NCBI GenBank assembly: GCA_016200125.1
Contig: JACQFK010000486.1
Coordinates: 1-9,820, forward strand
Origin: Planctomycetota bacterium
GTDB taxonomy: Bacteria; Planctomycetota; MHYJ01; JACPRB01
Length of the DNA: 9,820 nucleotides
Reading direction: 5' to 3'
Shown here: in pieces, positions 1 through 5,345 of the stretch
Position numbering within the stretch: position 1 is the first letter of the stretch
Layout of the letters: the number at the start of each line of letters is the position of its first letter
The notes under the pieces: model-generated
Databases searched by the model: none
The model's input: only the letters and a program-made list of their open reading frames with translations
Told to the model about the DNA's origin: nothing
Translations under genes and position numbers: made by a program

Positions 1-22
1 ATGGTAGCAGTTGGAAGGGGAG

Positions 23-745
23 CTACTTTCGCGCCTCCGCGACGAGCGCGCGGAAGAGGGCCTGCTGGCGGGCGTCGTCCTGCATCCGCTCGGGGTGCCA
101 CTGGACGCCAATCATGAAGCGGTGCTTGGGACTCTCGATGCCCTCGATCAGGCCGTCGTCGCTCTCGGCCGTCACGACGAGTCCGCGGCCGACGTTGCGG
201 ATGGCCTGGTGGTGCCACGAGTTCACGCTGAACCTCGGCGCCCGCAGGATGTCCCGCGTCCGGGAAGGGCCCGTCATCTTCACCCGGTGAGTCGTCCCGC
301 CCGCGTGGACCTGCACCCCCTTGAGGTCGGTGACGTGCTGGTTGAGCGTGCCTCCGAGCGCGATGTTCAGCTCCTGGTGGCCGCAGCAGATGCAGAGCGT
401 GGGAAGGTCGCGCCGCAGCGCCTCGCGGAGCGTCAGGAAGTCGCTCTTCTCCCGGTCCCCGTCCATCAGCTCGGTCTTCGGATGGGGCTTCTCCTTCCAG
501 CGGCAGGGGTTGATGTCCGGCCCGCCGGTGAGAAGAAGGCCGTCCAGGCGGTCGAGGAAGGCTCGCATCTCGGCGGCTCCCCGGAAGGCCGGCATGATCA
601 CCACGGCGCCGCCCGCGCGCTCGATGGAGCGGACGTAGTTGCGGTCGAGCTTGTAGTACGAATCGCCGGTGTCGGCGATGATCTTGCAGTTGATCCCGAT
701 GAGGGGCTTCTTCTTCACGGCGCCGCTACCCTTTGCGGACGACAT
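23..745 (-). CDS. PuuD-like gamma-glutamyl hydrolase (peptidase C26, class I glutamine amidotransferase fold)
   Basis: A protein of 240 residues, about the size of E. coli PuuD, which hydrolyses gamma-glutamyl-GABA. The family cleaves gamma-glutamyl amide bonds in the cytoplasm with a Cys-His-Glu triad. Visible features are an N-terminal KPLIGIN strand, LLLTGGPDINP (oxyanion strand region), the nucleophile elbow ICCGHQELN with the likely nucleophile Cys120, VNSWHHQAI near residues 174-182, and GVQWHPE with His217 and Glu219 as the rest of the triad. The usual Arg after the nucleophile (ICRG) is Cys here. An upstream ATG at 760 is in frame, but the ATG at 745 has GAGGAG seven bases before it and is preferred. 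The gene overlaps the 3' end of the HMGL-like gene by 20 nt, so it is co-transcribed and probably translationally coupled. Family assignment is firm. The substrate (gamma-Glu-GABA, gamma-Glu-glycine or another) is inferred at best. Confidence 0.88.
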   Translation of the reverse strand: MSSAKGSGAVKKKPLIGINCKIIADTGDSYYKLDRNYVRSIERAGGAVVIMPAFRGAAEMRAFLDRLDGLLLTGGPDINPCRWKEKPHPKTELMDGDREKSDFLTLREALRRDLPTLCICCGHQELNIALGGTLNQHVTDLKGVQVHAGGTTHRVKMTGPSRTRDILRAPRFSVNSWHHQAIRNVGRGLVVTAESDDGLIEGIESPKHRFMIGVQWHPERMQDDARQQALFRALVAEARK

Positions 746-1817
746 CGAGGATCTCCTCATCGGACAGGAGCCGGTTCGAATGCTTCGCCCGGTCCAGGAT
801 CGCGGCGACGAGCGGATCGGTGGCGGCGTGGCCCCGGAGCTGCAGCCAGTGGATCACGTTGGACTTCCCGCTCATCGGGCCGATCGCGATCTCCTGGACG
901 CGGCCGAAATCGCCGGCCGGCACGCCGGAGTAGACCCGGTCGGCCAGCCAGGCGTCGCCCTTCTTCATGGCCTTGACGATCGCGGCGGCGTGGACTCCGG
1001 TGGCGGTCTCGAAGGCGTCCCGGCCCACGACCGGGTAGCCGTGGGGGATGGGGATCTGCGCGTAGTCGGAGACCTTCCGGCAGTACTCGGTGAGCCGGGT
1101 GAGGTCGTTCTCGATCCAGCCCATGAGCTTCAGGTTGACGAGGATCTGGTCCATCGGCGCGTTGCCCACCCGCTCGCCGATGCCGAGTGCGGTCCCGTGC
1201 AGGCGATGGGCGCCGGCCTGGAGCGCCGCGATCGAATTCCAGACGCCCAGGCCGCGGTCCATGTGGCCGTGGAAGTCGAGGCGGACATGTCCGAGCTTCC
1301 GGCTCTCGAGCAGCCTTCGGGTCCAGCCGACGAGCTGCGCAACGCCGTGCGGCGTCGCATGGCCGCAGGTGTCGCAGAGGCAGAGACGGCTCGCGCCGGC
1401 CTCCAGGGCGGTGAGGAAGAGCACTTCGAGGTCCTTGGGGTTCGCGCGGGACATCGCCGCCGCCACGGGCCGTCCCGTCTTCTGGGCGATCTCGGCGATG
1501 GGCCGGAGGTCCTCCTCCAGCGTGCGTGCGGCGCAGTTGGGGGCGATCTTCATCTTCTCGGCGGCCATCGCGCGGGCGATCGCGAGGGTGTCCTCCGCGA
1601 CCGCGGCGCCGGCGCCGGGGAGGCCGATGTCGGCCGTATCGATCCCCATCGCGTCCATGAGGCGGAGGATCTCGAGGCGCTGATCGACGCGGGGGGTGAC
1701 CGCGCTGGGGGACTGGAGGCCGTCGCGGAGCGTCTCGTCGTCGAACTCGATCCGCCGGGCGGGGCGTCGGGGCGCGTCGCCGGCGTCGTTCCAGTCGTGG
1801 ATGAGGTCGTGGATCAC
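726..1817 (-). CDS. HMGL-like acyltransferase (isopropylmalate/homocitrate synthase superfamily), single catalytic domain
   Basis: A 363-residue TIM-barrel Claisen-condensing enzyme; the superfamily joins acetyl-CoA to a 2-oxo acid. FDDETLRDG at 25-33 gives catalytic Arg31 and metal ligand Asp32. HGH at 183-185 gives two more metal ligands, and GIGERVGN at 212-219 ends in the probable ligand Asn219. The length matches NifV/homocitrate-synthase-like proteins and the catalytic half of LeuA; the roughly 130-residue LeuA leucine-binding domain is absent. Two consensus positions differ: HxHND reads HGHMD (Met186), and NGIGER reads LGIGER (Leu211). A C-terminal segment around 296-325 (YSGVPAG, GPMSGKSN) follows the barrel. 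The start is a GTG whose first bases overlap the lipoprotein stop (GTGA); no Shine-Dalgarno is visible, so translation is likely coupled. The substrate cannot be named, and calling it LeuA would overreach. Confidence 0.82.
   Translation of the reverse strand: MIHDLIHDWNDAGDAPRRPARRIEFDDETLRDGLQSPSAVTPRVDQRLEILRLMDAMGIDTADIGLPGAGAAVAEDTLAIARAMAAEKMKIAPNCAARTLEEDLRPIAEIAQKTGRPVAAAMSRANPKDLEVLFLTALEAGASRLCLCDTCGHATPHGVAQLVGWTRRLLESRKLGHVRLDFHGHMDRGLGVWNSIAALQAGAHRLHGTALGIGERVGNAPMDQILVNLKLMGWIENDLTRLTEYCRKVSDYAQIPIPHGYPVVGRDAFETATGVHAAAIVKAMKKGDAWLADRVYSGVPAGDFGRVQEIAIGPMSGKSNVIHWLQLRGHAATDPLVAAILDRAKHSNRLLSDEEILDVVRKG
753..758 (-). promoter_or_regulatory. Shine-Dalgarno that decides the hydrolase start
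   Basis: On the minus strand GAGGAG lies seven bases upstream of the ATG at 745-743, an ideal spacing. The alternative in-frame ATG at 760 overlaps this motif and has no comparable site. The motif lies inside the last codons of the upstream HMGL-like gene. Confidence 0.6.
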
Positions 1818-2887
1818 TTGAGGGGGCGCATCGGGGCGGCGAGTTTCTCGAGCGAGTCGATCAGCCGGGCGTGGAGCTCCTTGGCGCTGGGCTCCTTGTC
1901 CGAGAAGGCGTTGAAGAAGGCCGACGACCGGGTGCTGATCTCCAGGACCAGGGGCTGGAGGTCCTCGGGGAGGGATTTCTGGAGCAGCGCGTTCATCGCG
2001 AGGAACTTCCGGCGGACGGGGAGGACGGGCTGGTCGGGCTGGGCGAGCGCCTCGCGGAGCATCTTGACGGCGGCGTCGATCGCCTCGACCACCTGCGCGG
2101 CGCTGGTGAGCTTGGGGGTGTTCATCTCGCCCACCCAGTACTCGGCCGTCTGGCGGAGCACGGTGATGCCCTCCCGGGCGTCCTTTCCCTTGCCCGCGGC
2201 CGCATACTTGGCCGCGGAGTTGAGGATGCCGGACAGGTTTTCCATGCCCGAGGTGGCGGAAAGGTCCAGGGCGAGGATGTTGTACTCGGGGACGTTGCGG
2301 GGATCGCAGCGCTTCTGGATCACGAGGGTCTTCTCGTTCCAGGCCCGGAGCAGCGGGGCCCAGTCAGCGTCGGGTTTGCCCTGCAGCTCGTCGATCTTCG
2401 CCTTCAGCTCGTCGCCGAGGGCGACCATCGCCTGGAGCTCGCCCGCGAGCTTGCCCCGGAAGAACTTGGTCTCGCGCTCCAGATCCTCGGCGCTGCCGAT
2501 TTGGGCGGTCACGTCGACGATGACCTGGGTGAAGCCCGGGATGGCCTGGTTCTGAAGGTCGGGGTTGTAGCTCATGCGGACGATGTATTTTCCCGGGAAG
2601 ATCTTCTTGGGGTAGGGCTGGAACTCCTGGACGAACTTGCCGCCCTGCACCGTGGCGGTGTCGCGCTCGATCGCCTTGCCCTCGTTGACATGGCCGTAGT
2701 AGAGGTAGGTCTGGATGAAGGCGCCGTTGGGGAGGTTGACCGTTCCCTCGCAGAGGACCGAGGGGCGCCCTTCGCCCTTCGCGGGGACTTCCTTGATCTC
2801 GGCCTTGATGGCGGGGGCCTGGCCGGCGTCCGCCTGCGGGGCGGAACAGGCGCAGAGGAAGGAGAGGCTGAGCAAGTGAAGCAGCAT
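1814..2887 (-). CDS. Putative lipoprotein of unknown function
   Basis: 357 residues. The N-terminus has a hydrophobic stretch ending in the lipobox-like Leu11-Cys12-Ala13-Cys14, followed by Ser15 and a Gln/Ala/Pro-rich linker, so export and lipidation at Cys14 are likely. The signal is short and lacks an early Lys or Arg, which lowers certainty. Residues 28-130 alternate short hydrophobic strands with turns (GTVNLPNGAFIQTYLYYG, PGKYIVRMSYNP) and look like an immunoglobulin-like or other beta-sandwich domain. From about 132 to 357 the protein is mostly predicted alpha-helix with charged heptad-like stretches. I recognise no family. AGGAAAGGG lies about 12 nt upstream of the ATG, and no in-frame start is visible just upstream. 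It is the first gene of a three-gene minus-strand operon, overlaps the HMGL-like gene by 4 nt and is divergent from the NfeD/flotillin operon. Confidence 0.75.
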   Translation of the reverse strand: MLLHLLSLSFLCACSAPQADAGQAPAIKAEIKEVPAKGEGRPSVLCEGTVNLPNGAFIQTYLYYGHVNEGKAIERDTATVQGGKFVQEFQPYPKKIFPGKYIVRMSYNPDLQNQAIPGFTQVIVDVTAQIGSAEDLERETKFFRGKLAGELQAMVALGDELKAKIDELQGKPDADWAPLLRAWNEKTLVIQKRCDPRNVPEYNILALDLSATSGMENLSGILNSAAKYAAAGKGKDAREGITVLRQTAEYWVGEMNTPKLTSAAQVVEAIDAAVKMLREALAQPDQPVLPVRRKFLAMNALLQKSLPEDLQPLVLEISTRSSAFFNAFSDKEPSAKELHARLIDSLEKLAAPMRPLK

Positions 2888-2981
2888 GGGGATTGTGCCC
2901 TTTCCTGACCCGCCTCCCGATGGTACTCGACCGCCTCCTCGAACGCAACTCCTCTGTCATCTTCCGTGCGTCACCTGCAAA

Positions 2982-2998
2982 AAACAAACGGTTTGTTT
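2982..2998. promoter_or_regulatory. A/T-rich perfect inverted repeat, candidate operator
   Basis: AAACAAAC and GTTTGTTT are perfect inverted 8-base arms around one central G. They sit in an A/T-rich island within otherwise G/C-rich DNA, between the divergent lipoprotein and NfeD genes. A further GTTTGTTTC copy lies at 3006-3014, 15 bases (about one and a half helical turns) from the copy at 2991-2999. Size and symmetry suit a dimeric TetR-like or similar helix-turn-helix repressor. No regulator gene is visible in the window, so the protein is unknown. Either flanking gene could be the target; the site is nearer the lipoprotein start. Confidence 0.5.
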
Positions 2999-3005
2999 CG
3001 TTGCA

Positions 3006-3014
3006 GTTTGTTTC
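3006..3014. repeat. Extra half-site copy of the operator arm
   Basis: GTTTGTTTC repeats directly the nine bases at 2991-2999. With the inverted repeat it makes three copies of one half-site within 33 bases. Confidence 0.5.
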
Positions 3015-3119
3015 ATGACATGGACCTTCTTCAGTCGCCCTTCAACAATGCAGATTTGCGTAACGGGCGGAGGGGAGGGCGGTCAAACCAGCGTGACGGG
3101 CACGATCCGGCGCTATTCC

Positions 3120-3148
3120 TTGGACCCGGCCCAGCCGGGTGCTATAGT
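3120..3148 (+). promoter_or_regulatory. Sigma70-like promoter of the NfeD-flotillin operon
   Basis: TTGGAC (3120-3125) and TATAGT (3143-3148) are separated by exactly 17 bases, close to the TTGACA-17-TATAAT consensus. Transcription would start near 3155, leaving a leader of about 20 nt before the ATG at 3176 with its GGAG site. This supports the short NfeD reading over an upstream extension. Confidence 0.6.
3124..3140. promoter_or_regulatory. Inverted repeat inside the promoter spacer
   Basis: ACCCGGC and GCCGGGT are perfect 7-base arms around CCA. They fill most of the gap between the -35 and -10 hexamers, where bound repressors or MerR-type activators sit. It may be an operator, or chance symmetry in G/C-rich sequence. 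Confidence 0.35.
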
Positions 3149-3163
3149 CGGATCGTACTCGCT

Positions 3164-3167
3164 GGAG
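3164..3167 (+). promoter_or_regulatory. Shine-Dalgarno fixing the NfeD start
   Basis: GGAG lies eight bases before the ATG at 3176. The open frame continues 70 codons further upstream, but that extension contains the promoter and encodes an Arg/Gly-rich stretch unlike any NfeD N-terminus. Confidence 0.65.
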
Positions 3168-3175
3168 ATGTGAAC

Positions 3176-3775
3176 ATGGGAACCGACGTCCTCGAATTCA
3201 TCTACCTCGTCTGCTTCTTCCTGGGGCTGGGCTTCGCGCTGCTCTCCGGCCTGCTGTCCGGCGTCTTTTCCGGGCACGCCGGGGCGCACATCGACCCCGG
3301 GGCCCATCTGGATACCGGCGGCGGCGCGGACGGGGGCGGCTCCATCGACGGCGCCCATCCCTCGGGCCACGTCCACTATTCCCCCCTCTCCCCCGTGACG
3401 ATCGCGATGTTCATCTCCACTTTCGGCGGGGTGGGCATCCTCCTCAAGAAGGCGGGCTACCCGATGCTCATCCACCTCCCCGCGGCGGCCTTCTCGGGAA
3501 TCGTGGTCGGCGGCCTGGTCTCCTACGCGTTCTACCGGATCATGCTCGGCACCCAGGCCTCGAGCCACGCCCGCGCGAACGAGGCGATCGGGATCGAGGC
3601 CGAGGTGACGGTTCCCATCCCCCACGTCGGAGTCGGCGAGGTCGCCTACGTGCTCCGCGGCTCGCGGTACACGAATCCCGCCAAGACGGTCGACGGCAAG
3701 GAGCTGCCGGTCAACACCGTGGTGAAAATCGTCAAGCAGATCGGGACGGCCTTCGTCGTCCAGAAAGTTTCCTGA
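3176..3775 (+). CDS. NfeD-family membrane protein (YuaF-like flotillin partner)
   Basis: 199 residues with a short-form NfeD (NfeD1b/YuaF) layout. One membrane helix lies near residues 7-31, a loop at 33-68, two more helices near 72-92 and 98-120, then a soluble C-terminal domain from about 135 to 199 with the beta-strand pattern of the NfeD OB-fold (IEAEVTVPI, GEVAYVLRG, VVKIVKQIGTAFVVQ). Such proteins are encoded next to flotillins and are thought to act with them at the membrane. The 36-residue loop is unusual: almost all Gly, Ala, Asp and His, with six His (34, 38, 44, 61, 65, 67) and four Asp, suggesting metal binding or a flexible spacer. The flotillin gene follows after 27 nt behind a strong ribosome site, so the two form an operon. 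Topology is read from hydrophobicity by eye. Confidence 0.85.
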   Translation: MGTDVLEFIYLVCFFLGLGFALLSGLLSGVFSGHAGAHIDPGAHLDTGGGADGGGSIDGAHPSGHVHYSPLSPVTIAMFISTFGGVGILLKKAGYPMLIHLPAAAFSGIVVGGLVSYAFYRIMLGTQASSHARANEAIGIEAEVTVPIPHVGVGEVAYVLRGSRYTNPAKTVDGKELPVNTVVKIVKQIGTAFVVQKVS

Positions 3776-3802
3776 ACCAGAACCAGAGGAGGAGGAAGAG
3801 CC

Positions 3803-5290
3803 ATGGGTACTCAGTTCCTGTCAATGGCGGAGATCTCGACCGGGATGCTGGTCCTGGTCGTGGGAGGTCTCCTGTTCATGCTCTTCATCTTCTTCGTGAT
3901 GTTCGCGGCGCGGTACACGAAGGTGGGCCCGAACGAGGTGCTCATCGTCTCCGGCCGCAAGCACCGCGTGGTCGACGCCGCGGGCCGCGAGAAGCAGGTC
4001 GGCTTCCGCATCGTCAAGGGCGGCGGCACCTGGGTCTGGCCGGTCGTCGAGAAGGCTGAAACCCTCTCCCTCGAGCTCATGACGATCGACGTCAAGACCC
4101 CCTCGGTCTACACGATCACGGGCGTCCCCGTCCGCGTCGACGGCGTGGCCCAGATCAAGGTGAAGGGCGAGGACATCGCGATCCGGACGGCGGCCGAGCA
4201 GTTCCTGTCCAAGACCCCCACCGAGGTGATGTCGATCGCCCACCAGACGCTGGAAGGCCACCTGCGGGCGATCATCGGCAAGCTGACCGTCGAGGAGCTG
4301 TACAAGGACCGCGACAAGTTCGCCCAGAACGTGCAGTCCGAGTCGGCGGTCGACTTCGCGAACATGGGCCTGCAGATCGTGTCCTTCACGATCAAGGAGG
4401 TCCAGGACGACCAGGGCTACCTGGACGCCCTCGGCAAGCCGAAGATCGCCGAGGTGAAGAAGGAGGCGATCGTCGGACAGTCGATCGCCGACCGCGAAGC
4501 GACGATCCAGAGCTCGAAGAACATCCAGGCCGGGCAGGAGGCGCGCTTCCTCGCCGAGACGGCCGTCGCCGAGTCGAAGCGGAACTACGAGATGAAGCAG
4601 GCCGACTACCAGGCCTCCATCAACCAGAGGAAGGCCGAGTCGGACCTGGCCTACGACCTCCAGAAGTTCAAGTCCCAGCAGGCGGTGAAGCTGGAAGAGA
4701 TGAAGGTGCTCGACATCGAGAAGGAGCGGATGATCGAGATCAAGCAGAAGGAACTCCAGGCGACCGTCCAGCGTCCCGCGGAAGCCGAGCGCTTCCGGAT
4801 CCAGCAGATCGCCGAGGCGTCGAAGTTCCAGACGATCGCGGAAGCCGAGGCGCGCGCGCTGTCGGCGCAGAACGTCGGACGCGGCGAAGGTGAGGCGATC
4901 AAGGCGAAGGGCCTCGCGGAAGCCGAGGCGGTGCGGGCGAAGGGCCTGGCCGAGGCCGAAGTCATCCTGGCGAAGGGCCAGGCCGAGGCCGAGGCGATGA
5001 GGAAGAAGGCCGAAGCCTGGCGCACCTACAACGAGGCGGCCATCGCGCAGATGTTCATCGAGAAGCTGCCCGAGCTCGCGCGGGCGATCGCGGAGCCCCT
5101 CGGCCGCACCGAGAAGATCACGATCATCTCGAACGGCGGGGAGGGCGTAGGCGCCTCCAAGGTGACGAAGGACATCGTCGACATCATCGCGCAGCTGCCC
5201 CCGGTGCTCGAGGGCGTGAGCGGCGTGAACCTGAAGGACCTGATCTCGAGGATTCCCGGAGTGGGCAAGAAGGAAGCGTCGGGGAAGTAG
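3803..5290 (+). CDS. Flotillin (SPFH-domain membrane scaffold protein)
   Basis: 495 residues, close to B. subtilis YuaG/FloT (about 509). An N-terminal hydrophobic segment (14-35) anchors the protein. The SPFH/band-7 domain follows from about 36 to 215 (VGPNEVLIVSGRK, VVEKAETLSLELMTIDV, VPVRVDGVAQIKV, LEGHLRAIIGKLTVEELYKDRDKF). Residues 216-405 are a long coiled coil rich in Ala, Glu, Lys and Gln with the EA repeats typical of flotillins, including three near-identical 11-residue repeats at 366-398. The tail (406-495) carries the conserved end of the coil region (LPELARAIAEPLGRTEKITIIS) and a Gly-rich end. Flotillins oligomerise at membrane microdomains and affect membrane fluidity and envelope complexes. 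The start has the strong AGGAGGAGG site at 3788-3796. The gene is co-transcribed with the NfeD gene and ends just before an intrinsic terminator. Confidence 0.95.
   Translation: MGTQFLSMAEISTGMLVLVVGGLLFMLFIFFVMFAARYTKVGPNEVLIVSGRKHRVVDAAGREKQVGFRIVKGGGTWVWPVVEKAETLSLELMTIDVKTPSVYTITGVPVRVDGVAQIKVKGEDIAIRTAAEQFLSKTPTEVMSIAHQTLEGHLRAIIGKLTVEELYKDRDKFAQNVQSESAVDFANMGLQIVSFTIKEVQDDQGYLDALGKPKIAEVKKEAIVGQSIADREATIQSSKNIQAGQEARFLAETAVAESKRNYEMKQADYQASINQRKAESDLAYDLQKFKSQQAVKLEEMKVLDIEKERMIEIKQKELQATVQRPAEAERFRIQQIAEASKFQTIAEAEARALSAQNVGRGEGEAIKAKGLAEAEAVRAKGLAEAEVILAKGQAEAEAMRKKAEAWRTYNEAAIAQMFIEKLPELARAIAEPLGRTEKITIISNGGEGVGASKVTKDIVDIIAQLPPVLEGVSGVNLKDLISRIPGVGKKEASGK
4898..4996 (+). repeat. Three tandem 33-bp coding repeats in the flotillin coiled coil
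   Basis: The codons encode IKAKGLAEAEA, VRAKGLAEAEV and ILAKGQAEAEA: three in-register 11-residue units (residues 366-398) with matching nucleotide sequence around GCGAAGGGCC. An 11-residue period is a hendecad, characteristic of slightly right-handed coiled coils. Further AEAE motifs upstream (residues 326-351) are more diverged. Confidence 0.8.
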
Positions 5291-5313
5291 CCTCTCCTAA
5301 GCGGACACCCGGG

Positions 5314-5345
5314 AACCCCCGGTCGAAAGGCCGGGGGTTTTCTTT
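5314..5345 (+). terminator. Intrinsic terminator after flotillin
   Basis: An 11-bp hairpin: arms 5314-5324 and 5329-5339, nine Watson-Crick pairs plus one T-G wobble and a closing C-G pair, capped by a GAAA (GNRA) tetraloop and followed by TTTTCTTT. It lies 23 nt after the flotillin stop. Read on the other strand, the stem is not followed by a T-run, so it terminates mainly the plus-strand operon, although the convergent aldehyde dehydrogenase gene ends at 5346. Confidence 0.9.

Noticed and set aside
743..760. ATG at 760 as the hydrolase start
   Set aside because: It overlaps the GAGGAG motif that serves the ATG at 745, and it adds only five residues outside the conserved fold.
669..2555. 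628-codon plus-strand open frame
   Set aside because: It lies antisense to the HMGL-like and lipoprotein genes, is rich in Arg, Gly and Ala, and has no recognisable domain. It is a shadow caused by high GC wobble positions in the real genes.
2920..2948. Minus-strand promoter for the lipoprotein operon (TTGCGT-17-TACCAT)
   Set aside because: Spacing is right, but each hexamer matches consensus at only three or four of six positions, too weak to list as a feature.
2966..3175. 70-codon N-terminal extension of the NfeD gene
   Set aside because: The extension spans a good promoter and lacks a ribosome site. The ATG at 3176 has GGAG at ideal spacing and starts just before the first membrane helix.
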